DNA from: JAMOQA01 sp964420365
Lineage (GTDB): Bacteria > Acidobacteriota > Polarisedimenticolia > J045
Length of the DNA stretch: 24,163 nt
Assembly (NCBI GenBank): GCA_964420365.1
Contig: CAYQTA010000003.1
Span: forward strand, 1 to 24,163
Direction of reading: 5' to 3'
Shown here: positions 7,358 to 14,648 of the stretch, piece after piece
Numbering within the stretch: the first letter of the stretch is position 1
Layout: each line of letters opens with the position of its first letter
The notes under the pieces: generated by a model
Databases searched by the model: none
What the model saw: the letters and a program-made list of their open reading frames with translations, nothing else
Told to the model about the DNA's origin: nothing
Program-made: the position numbers and the translations under genes

Positions 7358-8277
7358 CGGTGGATCCTCGCCGCGCGGCGGCGGAAGAGGGCGAGGAGGG
7401 GCCGCTCCCAGCCCGCCGCCGCGTCGATCACCGCGTGGTCGACGCCGGCCCGCTTCAGGATCGCGTCGGTCCGCTCGCGCCGCTCCCGGGCCGCGCGGGC
7501 CAGCGCCTCCCGCGCGCCCCGGCTCGAGGCGTCGAGCGTCCGCCGTTCCCCGGTCTCCGCGTCCTCGAGGAGCACCGGGCCGACCCGGGGGAGCCGTTCC
7601 TCGGCCGGGTCGCGGACCTCGAGGACGACGAGGTCGTGCCGCCGGGCGGCGAGCCGCAGCGGTCGCTCGTACCCGTCGGCCAGGAGATCGCTCAGCAGGA
7701 AGACCACCGCCGGCTTCCGCTGAACCCGCAGGAGGAACTCGAGCGCCCCGGCGAGATCGGTCCCCCTGCGCTCCGCCGGCGGGGCGAGCACCTCCCGGAC
7801 GACGCGCAGCGCGTGGGTCGTCCCCCCGCGCGGGGGGACGTAGAGGTCGATCCGGTCGGTGAACCGGACCAGCCCGACCCGGTCCCGGTTGCGGATCGCG
7901 GCGAAGGCGAGCAGCGCGGCGAGCTCGGCCATCACCTCGCGCTTGAGCCGTCGCCCTGTCCCGAAGGCGGTCGACCCCGACACGTCGGCGAGGAGCATGA
8001 CGGTCAGCTCCCGCTCCTCGTCGAACACCTTGACGTAGAGCTTCCGGTCGGGCCGGGTCGAGCGGGAGGTGACGTTCCAGTCGATCGTCCGGACGTCGTC
8101 CCCCGGCTGGTACTCGCGGACCTCGGCGAACTCCATCCCCCGGCCGCGGAACGCCGAGTGCCAGCTCCCGGCCAGGGTCTCGGTGACGATCTTCCGGGTG
8201 CGGATCTCGATCCGCCGGACCCGCCGGAGCAGCTCCGGGTCGGCGAGGGGATGGCCCTGCCCGTCCCGGCCGTTCAT
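7354..8277 (-). CDS. DUF58-domain protein (MoxR partner, VWA-like)
   Basis: A 307-aa cytoplasmic protein. The DUF58 hallmark is clear: GRGMEFAEVREYQPGDDVRT followed by IDWNVTSR (about 45-72). A VWA-like fold follows with the metal-site motif DVSGS (D98, S100, S102) and a downstream FLLSDLLADG. No membrane helix is evident. DUF58 proteins nearly always sit next to moxR and are believed to be its direct partner or substrate adaptor. The ATG lies 16 bp after the moxR stop, the widest gap in the operon. Its own stop overlaps the next gene by 4 nt. Confidence 0.92.
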   Translation of the reverse strand: MNGRDGQGHPLADPELLRRVRRIEIRTRKIVTETLAGSWHSAFRGRGMEFAEVREYQPGDDVRTIDWNVTSRSTRPDRKLYVKVFDEERELTVMLLADVSGSTAFGTGRRLKREVMAELAALLAFAAIRNRDRVGLVRFTDRIDLYVPPRGGTTHALRVVREVLAPPAERRGTDLAGALEFLLRVQRKPAVVFLLSDLLADGYERPLRLAARRHDLVVLEVRDPAEERLPRVGPVLLEDAETGERRTLDASSRGAREALARAARERRERTDAILKRAGVDHAVIDAAAGWERPLLALFRRRAARIHR

Positions 8278-8293
8278 CGCCGCGTCGCCCCGC

Positions 8294-9280
8294 TCACGGC
8301 ACCTCGACCGCGTCGAAGACCCGCCGGACGATCTCGTCGGCGGTGATCTCCTCCGCCTCCGCCTCGAAGCTGGGGATGATCCTGTGCCGCAGCACGTCGT
8401 ACCCGATCGCCTTGACGTCCTCGGGGGTGACGAAGCCCCGGCCGCGCAGGAAGGCGTGGGCCCGGGCCGCCTGGACGAGGGCGAGGGAGGCCCGGGGGGA
8501 GGCCCCGTAGTGGATCAGCCCGACCGCGTCGACGCCGCTGCCGGCCGGGTCACGGGTCGCCCGGACCAGGTCGAGCACGTAGTCCTCGATCCGCTCGTCG
8601 ACGTGCACCCGCAGGACGACTTCCCGCATCCGCTCGACGTCGTCCGGCCCGATCACCCGGGACACCGGGGGCGGCTCCGCGCCGGACATCCGGCGGAGGA
8701 TTTCCTTTTCCTCGTCCCGGGTCGGGTAGTCGACCAGCAGCTTCATCAGGAAGCGGTCGACCTGGGCCTCGGGGAGCGGGTAGGTTCCCTCCTGTTCCAG
8801 CGGGTTCTGGGTGGCGAGCACCAGGAACGGCCGGGGGCGGGGAAACGTCTCGTCGCCGATCGTCACCTGGCGCTCCTGCATCGCCTCGAGCAGGGCCGAC
8901 TGGACCTTGGCCGGGGCCCGGTTGATCTCGTCGGCGAGGACGACGTTCGCGAAGATCGGCCCCTTGTGGGGGGCGAACGAGCCGTCCCGCGGGTCGAAGA
9001 CCAGGGTGCCGGTCAGGTCCGCCGGCAGCAGGTCCGGCGTGAACTGGATCCGCCGGAACGAGGCGTCGAAGCAGGCGGCCAGCGTGCGGACGAGGAGCGT
9101 CTTGGCGAGGCCGGGGACCCCCTCGAGGAGCAGGTGCCCGTGGCAGAGCATGCCGAGGACGACCTTCTCGACCAGGTCGCGCTGGCCGACGATCACCTTG
9201 CCGACCTCGTCGACGAGGGCCGTGGCCCCCACCCGTTCCCGCTGAACCTCCTCGGTGATCTCCCGGATCCTCTCGTCCAT
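8294..9280 (-). CDS. moxR: MoxR-family AAA+ ATPase
   Basis: A 328-aa MoxR ATPase and first gene of the Bat operon. Walker A is GVPGLAKT (residues 54-61), Walker B is VVLADEIN with D117-E118, and sensor 1 lies in ATQNPLEQEGTYPLPEAQVD. A C-terminal lid (about 240-328) contains the ASPRASLALVQAARAHAFL stretch typical of the family. MoxR proteins act as chaperone-like ATPases that mature or activate VWA-containing complexes. The ATG at 9280 has a good ribosome-binding site (ggagg, 6 nt before the start) and is the natural N-terminus for this family. The frame continues open upstream, but that is antisense to speE and was rejected. Confidence 0.95.
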   Translation of the reverse strand: MDERIREITEEVQRERVGATALVDEVGKVIVGQRDLVEKVVLGMLCHGHLLLEGVPGLAKTLLVRTLAACFDASFRRIQFTPDLLPADLTGTLVFDPRDGSFAPHKGPIFANVVLADEINRAPAKVQSALLEAMQERQVTIGDETFPRPRPFLVLATQNPLEQEGTYPLPEAQVDRFLMKLLVDYPTRDEEKEILRRMSGAEPPPVSRVIGPDDVERMREVVLRVHVDERIEDYVLDLVRATRDPAGSGVDAVGLIHYGASPRASLALVQAARAHAFLRGRGFVTPEDVKAIGYDVLRHRIIPSFEAEAEEITADEIVRRVFDAVEVP

Positions 9281-9357
9281 CGGGCGCCTCCGGTGGCCCG
9301 GAACCGGGCCGGCAGGACCGGCGGCCGTCGCTCCCGGGCGGCCGCGCACGGTCCCGG

Positions 9358-9363
9358 ATTCTA
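9358..9363 (-). promoter_or_regulatory. Possible -10 element (TAGAAT) for the bat operon
   Basis: In the 170-nt gap between speE and moxR the only A/T-rich spot on the minus strand is tagaat, a five-of-six match to TATAAT. It lies about 78 nt before the moxR ATG. No convincing -35 hexamer is found 16-19 bp upstream, so an activator or another sigma factor may be needed. Confidence 0.35.
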
Positions 9364-9395
9364 GTCCCGGCCGCCGCTTCCCGCAGGAAACGCGA

Positions 9396-9422
9396 CGCGC
9401 CGGGCCGCGGGGGCCCGGCGCG
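9396..9422 (-). terminator. Hairpin terminator after speE
   Basis: A perfect 11-bp stem (9396-9406 with 9412-9422) with a 5-nt loop lies about 29 nt past the speE stop. On the minus strand it is followed by tcgcgtttcc, so only a short T-run is present. It separates speDE from the bat operon. Partial read-through is possible. Confidence 0.5.
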
Positions 9423-9450
9423 GGGGAGAGCCGCACGCGGGGCGGAAGGG

Positions 9451-10404
9451 TCAGTCGACGTTCCCCTCGGCGACGCCCGTGCCGAAGAACGTGGGCGGCT
9501 CGTCCAGCGTGTAGATCGTGTCGTCCGCGTCGATCGCGTCCCGGACGTACTTCGGGACCTGGAAGAGGCCGAGGAGCGTCCGGCCGTCGAGGAACCGGAA
9601 CCCGCCGGTCGTCTTCCCGGCGAGGACGCGGTCGACGGCGTCCGGGTCGGGCCGCAGGTCGATCTCGCGGGCGGTGCCGAGGGCGAACCCCCAGGGGGAA
9701 CCGTAGGTCGGGACGTGGCTCGCGTAGGAGAGCACGTTCGGGAAGACGGTCCTCACCGTCCGCACGAGCCGGGCGTGCAGCCGGATCTCCGCCGGCGCGA
9801 CCGGGCCGGCCTGGACGACGAAGACGCCGTCCGGGGCGAGGGCCCGCCGGACCTTCTCGAAGTAGTCCCGGGTGAACAGCCGGTAGGACGGCCCCTCCTC
9901 GATCGGGTCGGAGAGATCGGAGAGGATCACGTCCCAGGAGCCCTCGTCCGCGTCGAGCACCTCGAGGGCGTCCCCGATGACCAGCTCGGTTCGCGGGTCG
10001 TCGAAGGCGCCCTGGTGCATCTCCGGCAGGTGCTCGCGGCACGCCTCGACCACCTCGCCGTCGATATCGACCATCGTGACCTTCTCGACGGTCTTCCAGC
10101 GGAGGACCTCCCGGACGGTCGCTCCCTCGCCGCCGCCGAGGACGAGTACCCGGCGCGGGTTCCCGTGGACCAGCATCGGCGGGTGGACCAGCGGCTCGTG
10201 GTAGAGGAACTCGTCACCGGTGGAGGACTGCCACTTCCCGTCGAGGACGAGGGCCTTGCCGTAGGCCCCGGTCTCCACGATCGACATCTCCTGGAAGCGG
10301 GTCCGCTTCTGGACGAGGATCCGCGTCAGGCCGTGCTGGTAGACGTCCCAGGGGGTGATGTACTCGCTCAGCCAGTAATCCGCGCGAAGCTCCGCACCCG
10401 GCAT
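9451..10404 (-). CDS. speE: Aminopropyltransferase (spermidine / thermospermine synthase-like)
   Basis: A 317-aa enzyme of the polyamine synthase family, which transfers aminopropyl from decarboxylated AdoMet to an amine. The N-terminal beta region is followed by the Rossmann core: VLVLGGGEGATVREV (about 86-100), acidic VDIDGEVVE (112-120), GDALEVL (144-150), and the catalytic loop SDLSDPIEEGPSYRLFT (162-178, D163 and D166). The DLSDPxEEGPxYxLxT form, LDGKWQSSTGDEFLYHE and FVVQAGP resemble plant ACL5 thermospermine synthases more than E. coli SpeE (DCTDP). The acceptor (putrescine, agmatine or spermidine) cannot be told from sequence alone. Its ATG overlaps the end of speD by 37 nt, so the pair is surely co-transcribed. 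Confidence 0.88.
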   Translation of the reverse strand: MPGAELRADYWLSEYITPWDVYQHGLTRILVQKRTRFQEMSIVETGAYGKALVLDGKWQSSTGDEFLYHEPLVHPPMLVHGNPRRVLVLGGGEGATVREVLRWKTVEKVTMVDIDGEVVEACREHLPEMHQGAFDDPRTELVIGDALEVLDADEGSWDVILSDLSDPIEEGPSYRLFTRDYFEKVRRALAPDGVFVVQAGPVAPAEIRLHARLVRTVRTVFPNVLSYASHVPTYGSPWGFALGTAREIDLRPDPDAVDRVLAGKTTGGFRFLDGRTLLGLFQVPKYVRDAIDADDTIYTLDEPPTFFGTGVAEGNVD

Positions 10405-10850
10405 AAGCAGGCCTCCTCCGGCGCCTCACCCGGGGTCTCGCCGGAACCGACCGCGGGCGCGGGGCAGCGGTCCGGCCGCACCTCCGGGGCCTTCCCGCCC
10501 CGGGGGAGCTTCCGCAACTGGTGCCGCCGGGCCTGCAGCTTCCGCACGAGGAAGTCGCAGGCCTTCTCCGGCTTCGTGTGGGCGCCGCACGTGAAGACGT
10601 CGACGGCGGCGTACCCCAGCTCCGGCCAGGTGTGGATGGAGATGTGGGACTCCGCGAGCAGGACGAGGGCGGTCACCCCCTGGGGCTCGAACACGTGGTG
10701 CAGCTCCCCCAGCAGGGTGGACTCGGCCTCGCGGGCGGCCTCGCGCAGGGCGTCGCGGATGTAGATGGGATCGTCGAGGAGTCCCGGAGGGCAGTCGTAG
10801 AGCTCGAGGATGCAGTGGGATCCGATCGATGCCACAGGCCCATCCCCCAT
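10368..10850 (-). CDS. speD: S-adenosylmethionine decarboxylase proenzyme
   Basis: A 160-aa class 1b AdoMet decarboxylase that supplies decarboxylated AdoMet to the adjacent SpeE. The self-processing site is LLAESHISIHTWPELGY: cleavage between E67 and S68 turns Ser68 into the pyruvoyl group. His73 and Cys88 (VFTCG) keep the S+5 and S+20 spacing of the Thermotoga enzyme. The C-terminal 35 residues after RKLPRGG are Pro/Gly-rich, unconserved in appearance, and overlap speE. The ATG at 10850 lacks a clear ribosome-binding site and sits against a hairpin. A GTG at 10835 (VASIGSHC) is an alternative start, and most homologues begin close to that point. Confidence 0.93.
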   Translation of the reverse strand: MGDGPVASIGSHCILELYDCPPGLLDDPIYIRDALREAAREAESTLLGELHHVFEPQGVTALVLLAESHISIHTWPELGYAAVDVFTCGAHTKPEKACDFLVRKLQARRHQLRKLPRGGKAPEVRPDRCPAPAVGSGETPGEAPEEACLCRVRSFARITG

Positions 10851-10962
10851 TCGGGCAGACAGTGCCTGCCCCCGAAGCGGCGTTCAGGAACGAAACGCCC
10901 AGTTCTACCCAGGCGCCCGGTAGCGCCAACCCTCACACCGCCGCCCCAGGTGTCGACGGCGA
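10851..10962 (-). promoter_or_regulatory. Structured 5' leader of speD
   Basis: From the predicted transcription start (about 10962) to the speD ATG the minus-strand RNA can form three hairpins. They are ggcgc/gcgcc (10912-10916 with 10923-10927, 6-nt loop), a 6-bp stem (10879-10884 with 10894-10899) and gggcag/ctgccc (10853-10858 with 10866-10871, 7-nt loop). The last abuts the start codon. No Shine-Dalgarno sequence is exposed there, which suggests control of initiation, although no known riboswitch class is recognised. The role is inference. Confidence 0.4.
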
Positions 10963-10968
10963 CCGTGC

Positions 10969-10997
10969 TTTATAGAACCAAACGCCCCCCCGTGCAA
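10969..10997 (-). promoter_or_regulatory. Sigma70-type promoter of speDE
   Basis: On the minus strand TTGCAC (10992-10997) and TATAAA (10969-10974) are separated by exactly 17 bp. In DNA this GC-rich such a match stands out. It would start transcription near 10962, about 112 nt before the speD ATG. Confidence 0.65.
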
Positions 10998-11064
10998 CCG
11001 GAATCTCCGCCGGAGGGCCTTTGTCGAGGGGCGGGGCCCGGCGAACGCCGTTCGGCGGGCCTCC

Positions 11065-11135
11065 CCGTTCCTCCGAACGGTTTCGGGGCGCCCCGCCCCC
11101 CGCGGACGGCAAGGATGCCCCGGGACTCCTCCCGG
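11065..11135 (-). other. Two 16-nt hairpins with identical GGAG loops
   Basis: Between the stop of the gene at 11147 and the speD promoter, the minus-strand RNA holds two perfect 6-bp stems each closing a GGAG tetraloop: ccggga-ggag-tcccgg (11120-11135) and ccgttc-ggag-gaacgg (11065-11080). Neither is followed by a T-run, so they are poor terminators. The rest of 10998-11146 shows further short inverted repeats but no gene. Confidence 0.4.
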
Positions 11136-11146
11136 TTACGGCCGGG

Positions 11147-12916
11147 TCAGGGGCAGGGATCGCCCGGCCGGCGCGGGGTTCCGTCGGACGCGTCCCCGAG
11201 GGGGCCCTCACCGGCGTCGTTGACTCCCGCGACCAGGTACTGGAAGGCGCTTCCCGGCGGGTCGGGGACCTCCTCGTCGGTGGCGGTGTTCTCCGGCAGG
11301 TCGTGCCGGAGGCACGATCCGGCGTCCCCGGAGGCGAGGTCCCGCGGGTCGCCCCGGTACAGGTCGAACCGGTCGGACCCGGAGGCGGCGCCTTCCTCCC
11401 AGGCCAGGGTCACCTTGTCGGTGAACCGCAGCGGCTCGTCGGAGCCGGGGGGCGAGACCTCCGACGGAGGCTCGCCTCCCGCGGGGCCGAGGCTCCCGTC
11501 GGGGTTCACGTTCTGCCCGTAGACGTCGCCGTCGTCGTTCCGGCCGTCCGCCCATGCGAGGACCGCGACCCGGTCGGCGTCGAGGACCGCGTCGAGGTCG
11601 TACTTGCGGGTGACCGCCGAGGAGACGTCGAACGGTCCGTGGAGCAGGTTCCCGTCCCCGTCCACCCGGGCCCCTCGCAGGACGTCCCGGCTCCAGCCGG
11701 TGGAGCGGGTCCAGTAGACGTGCGTCTCGACGCCGTCGGCGAGCGTACGGGCCGACTTCCGCTCCGCGCCGGTGTCCCGGGCGACCACCGGCCGGCCGAG
11801 GTCGCCCCACAGCCGGTTCCCGTCCTCGTCGAACCGCTGCCCGTAGATTCCCTCCGCGCCGTACGCGTCCCGCTCCGCCCAGTAGACGAAGAGGGACTCC
11901 GTGCCCGGGTCGAAGGCGACGTCGGGGCTCGTGTGCTCGACGTCCTCGGTCGACGCGAGGGCGCCGTTGTGCGGGAACGCCTCCGTGCCGTCGGCCCGGA
12001 CCCGCTGCGCCCACACCCGGAGCGGCTCGATCGTGTACCAGGCGAAGGCGGCGCCCCCGAGCCCGTCCGGCACGAAGCACGGGAAGTTCCCCATCTGCAG
12101 GGAACCGGACTCGAGGACCTTCACCGGGGCCGTGCCCCACAGGGGAGTCCCGGCGGCGTCGAACTTCTGGGCGTACAGGTGGCGCTCGCCGCCCCAGCCG
12201 AGCTGGTGGACCCACGAGACGATGACCGCGCCGTCGTTCGAGGCATGCAGGTCGGCGAGGTCGTAGGTCGTCCCGGAGGGGGCCCGGAGCTGGAGGCCGG
12301 GGCCCCATTTCGGCCCGCCGTCGGGCCCGAGCCGCTGGAGCCAGAGGTTTCCCTCCTCGGTCCAGGCGACGACGATGTCGCCGTCGGTGCAGCCGGCCAC
12401 CCTCGGTGCGTGGCGGACCGCGTCGCCGCTGGTCACCTGGACGCCGTTCGGACCCCAGTCGAGCGTGCCGTCCGGCGCGACCCGCTGGACCGTCACCTGG
12501 ACGCCGCCGAAGCGGTCGTCCCGGAAGGCGACGAGGGCGTGGTCGTCCGCGTCCACGTCGAGCCCGTAGTCCTCGGTCGAGGAGAACCCCCGGTCGGCGA
12601 GGAGGACCCCGTCTTCCGCCCAGAGCCGGTTCCCGGCCGCGTCCAGGCGCTGGAGGAAGACGTCGTAGCCGTAGGCCGGGCTCCCGTCCGCGTCGGCGTC
12701 GAACCAGGAGACGTACGTCCCGCCGCCCGCGAGGGCGACGACCTTCGGCTGGGTCTGCTGGTCCGGCTTGGCCGCGATCGGCGTGTTCGCGGCCGGGTCG
12801 GACGTCCACTGGGCCGCCGCCGGCGGGGCCGCGAGGGCGAGCACGGCCAGCACGCCTGCCACCGCGGCCGGGATGGAACGCGAGGGAACCGGGACGGACG
12901 GGGCGGAACGGGACAT
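11147..12916 (-). CDS. Secreted eight-repeat protein with Fn3-like C-terminus
   Basis: I do not recognise a named family for this 589-aa protein. A signal peptide is clear (hydrophobic about 17-35, ending in PPAAAQ). Eight repeats follow with the pattern hydrophobic-x-x-Q-R-x-x-x-DG-x-x-x-W-G. The Gln (or its equivalent) sits at 89, 144, 194, 250, 304, 360, 416 (Ala) and 468, a period of 50-56 residues. Each unit also has a VxxSW/VxAW strand, so a beta-propeller is plausible. The last about 100 residues (RFTDKVTLAWEEG, FDLYRGD, QYLVAGVNDAGEGPLG) resemble the Fn3-like module at the end of exported proteins in Acidobacteriota-type genomes. The ATG has a strong ribosome-binding site (ggaggtgag). 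Probably extracellular or surface-bound; ligand unknown. Confidence 0.8.
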   Translation of the reverse strand: MSRSAPSVPVPSRSIPAAVAGVLAVLALAAPPAAAQWTSDPAANTPIAAKPDQQTQPKVVALAGGGTYVSWFDADADGSPAYGYDVFLQRLDAAGNRLWAEDGVLLADRGFSSTEDYGLDVDADDHALVAFRDDRFGGVQVTVQRVAPDGTLDWGPNGVQVTSGDAVRHAPRVAGCTDGDIVVAWTEEGNLWLQRLGPDGGPKWGPGLQLRAPSGTTYDLADLHASNDGAVIVSWVHQLGWGGERHLYAQKFDAAGTPLWGTAPVKVLESGSLQMGNFPCFVPDGLGGAAFAWYTIEPLRVWAQRVRADGTEAFPHNGALASTEDVEHTSPDVAFDPGTESLFVYWAERDAYGAEGIYGQRFDEDGNRLWGDLGRPVVARDTGAERKSARTLADGVETHVYWTRSTGWSRDVLRGARVDGDGNLLHGPFDVSSAVTRKYDLDAVLDADRVAVLAWADGRNDDGDVYGQNVNPDGSLGPAGGEPPSEVSPPGSDEPLRFTDKVTLAWEEGAASGSDRFDLYRGDPRDLASGDAGSCLRHDLPENTATDEEVPDPPGSAFQYLVAGVNDAGEGPLGDASDGTPRRPGDPCP

Positions 12917-12970
12917 GCCTCACCTCCACGGGGAAAGGTACGCCGGTCGGTCCCGTCCCGCGGGCCGGGC

Positions 12971-13001
12971 GAAGAAGGGGCGCGGCGGTCCGCCGCGCCC
13001 C
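12971..13001 (-). terminator. Strong hairpin terminator after the galU-murA-HIT operon
   Basis: A perfect 12-bp inverted repeat, ggggcgcggcgg (12977-12988) and its complement (12990-13001), is followed on the minus strand by ttcttc. It lies about 30 nt past the HIT gene stop and before the next minus-strand gene, where a terminator is expected. The T-tract is short but the stem is very stable. Confidence 0.65.
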
Positions 13002-13030
13002 TCCGGGACACACCGTCTCGCGGAAAGCGG

Positions 13031-13375
13031 CTAGCCCGGAGGCCAGCCCATCGAGCGGCCGCCGAGGAGGTGCAGGTGGAGGTGGTCCACCGACTGGCCT
13101 CCCATCGGGCCGCAGTTGAGCACGAGGCGGTAGCCGTTGCCGGCGATGCCGCGCTGGAGGGCGACCTGCTGGGCGACCAGCACCAGGTGGCCGACCATCG
13201 GCTCGTCCTCGGGGAGCAGGTCGTTGACCGAGGCGACGTGCTTGCGGGGGACCACGAGCACGTGGACCGGCGCCTGGGGATTCACGTCCGCGAACGCGAC
13301 GCAGAGCGGGTCCTCGTGGACGATCTTCGCCTCGACCTCCTTCGCGACGATCTTGCAGAAGATGCACTCGCTCAT
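13031..13375 (-). CDS. HIT-family (HINT-like) nucleotide hydrolase
   Basis: A 114-aa histidine-triad protein, full length for the HINT / PKCI branch. The triad is DHLHLHLLGG near the C-terminus (H98, H100, H102). The N-terminal CIFCKIV and the VVPRKHV segment are typical. Family members cleave nucleoside phosphoramidates or adenylyl-linked substrates; the in vivo substrate is uncertain. The ATG lies 15 bp after the murA stop and the upstream cctcctt region on the plus strand reads as an aggagg-type ribosome-binding site for it. It is the last gene of the galU-murA operon. Confidence 0.93.
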   Translation of the reverse strand: MSECIFCKIVAKEVEAKIVHEDPLCVAFADVNPQAPVHVLVVPRKHVASVNDLLPEDEPMVGHLVLVAQQVALQRGIAGNGYRLVLNCGPMGGQSVDHLHLHLLGGRSMGWPPG

Positions 13376-13390
13376 CCGGGTCCTCCTTGG

Positions 13391-14647
13391 CTATCCGGCA
13401 AGCCGCTCGATGCGCGCCCCGAGGGCGCCCAGCTTCTCCTCGATCGCCTCGTAGCCCCGGTCCAGGTGGTAGACCCGGTGGACGATCGTCTCCCCGCGCG
13501 CGGCGAGGCCCGCGAGGACGAGGGAGGCCGAGGCCCGCAGGTCGGAGGCGGTGACCTCCGCGCCCGTCAACGGCGTCGGGCCCTCGACGATCGCCGTGTT
13601 CCCGGCGAGCTCGATCGAGGCGCCCATGCGGCGCAGCTCCGGCACGTGCATGAAGCGGCGCTCGAAGATCGTCTCGGTGATCCGGCTGGTTCCCCCGGCC
13701 TGGGTCATCAGGACCATGTACTGGGCCTGGAGGTCGGTGGGAAAGCCGGGATAGGGCTCGGTGACCAGGTCGTGGGAACGCAGCGGGCGGCCGTTGCCGA
13801 TCCGGATCCAGTCCCGGCCGACCTCGAGGGAGAGGCCGACCTTCCCCAGCTTGTCCAGGACCGCCGCGAGGTGGGCGGGCGTGACCGCCTCGAGGGTGAC
13901 CTTGCCGCCGGTGATCGCGGCGGCGATCAGCCAGGTACCGGCCTCGATCCGGTCGGGGATCACCGGGTGCTCGGTGCCGTGGAGCCGGGAGACGCCCCGG
14001 ACGGTGATCGTCCGGGTGCCGGCCCCCTCGATGTCGGCCCCCATCCCCCGGAGCAGGTCGGCGAGGTCGACCACCTCGGGCTCCCGGGCGGCGTTCCTCA
14101 GGACGGTCTCTCCCTCGGCGAGGGTGGCCGCCATCATCAGGTTCTCGGTGCCGGTGACCGTCACGTCCTCGAACGTGATCTCCGCTCCCCGGAGGCGCTC
14201 GGCCCGGGCCTCGACGTAACCGTGCTCGAGGCGGATCTCCGCGCCGAGCCGGCGCAGCCCCTCGAGGTGGCGGTCGATCGGGCGCTCGCCGATCGCGCAC
14301 CCCCCGGGGAGGGAGACCCGCGCCCGGCCGGTCCGGGCGAGGAGCGGCCCGAGGACCAGGACGGAGGCGCGCATCCTGCGGACCAGGTCCCAGGGGGCCT
14401 CCGGGCTCGTCACCTCCGGCGTGCGGAGCGCCCAGCGGTGGCGGCCGAGGCGCTCGCAGGAGGTGCCGAGATCGCCGAGGAGGCGGGCGAGGGTCCGCAC
14501 GTCGACCACGTCGGGCACGTTGTCCAGGCGGACCTCGTCGTCGGTGAGCAGGGCGGCCGCCATCGCCGGGAGGGCCGCGTTCTTCGCCCCGGAGACCCGG
14601 ACGGACCCGGAGAGGGCGACGCCTCCCGTGATGCGCAGCCGGTCCAT
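13391..14647 (-). CDS. murA: UDP-N-acetylglucosamine 1-carboxyvinyltransferase
   Basis: A 418-aa MurA, full family length. It transfers enolpyruvate from PEP to UDP-GlcNAc, the first committed step of peptidoglycan synthesis, in the cytoplasm. Visible motifs are SGAKNAALP with K22-N23, and the active-site loop SLPGGCAIGERPIDRHL with Cys117, the residue that fosfomycin alkylates. The PGFPTDLQAQY element near the C-terminal third is also present. A Cys rather than Asp at this position predicts a fosfomycin-sensitive enzyme. The ATG is separated from the galU stop by one base (TGACATG), so the genes are co-transcribed. Confidence 0.96.
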   Translation of the reverse strand: MDRLRITGGVALSGSVRVSGAKNAALPAMAAALLTDDEVRLDNVPDVVDVRTLARLLGDLGTSCERLGRHRWALRTPEVTSPEAPWDLVRRMRASVLVLGPLLARTGRARVSLPGGCAIGERPIDRHLEGLRRLGAEIRLEHGYVEARAERLRGAEITFEDVTVTGTENLMMAATLAEGETVLRNAAREPEVVDLADLLRGMGADIEGAGTRTITVRGVSRLHGTEHPVIPDRIEAGTWLIAAAITGGKVTLEAVTPAHLAAVLDKLGKVGLSLEVGRDWIRIGNGRPLRSHDLVTEPYPGFPTDLQAQYMVLMTQAGGTSRITETIFERRFMHVPELRRMGASIELAGNTAIVEGPTPLTGAEVTASDLRASASLVLAGLAARGETIVHRVYHLDRGYEAIEEKLGALGARIERLAG

Positions 14648-14648
14648 G

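Noticed and set aside
9281..10042. N-terminal extension of MoxR
   Set aside because: The extension is antisense to speE, and the ATG at 9280 has a good ribosome-binding site and the normal family N-terminus.
10933..11211. Small minus-strand frame of 92 codons before speD
   Set aside because: No ribosome-binding site, Pro/Arg-rich composition, overlaps the end of the upstream gene and contains the speD promoter.
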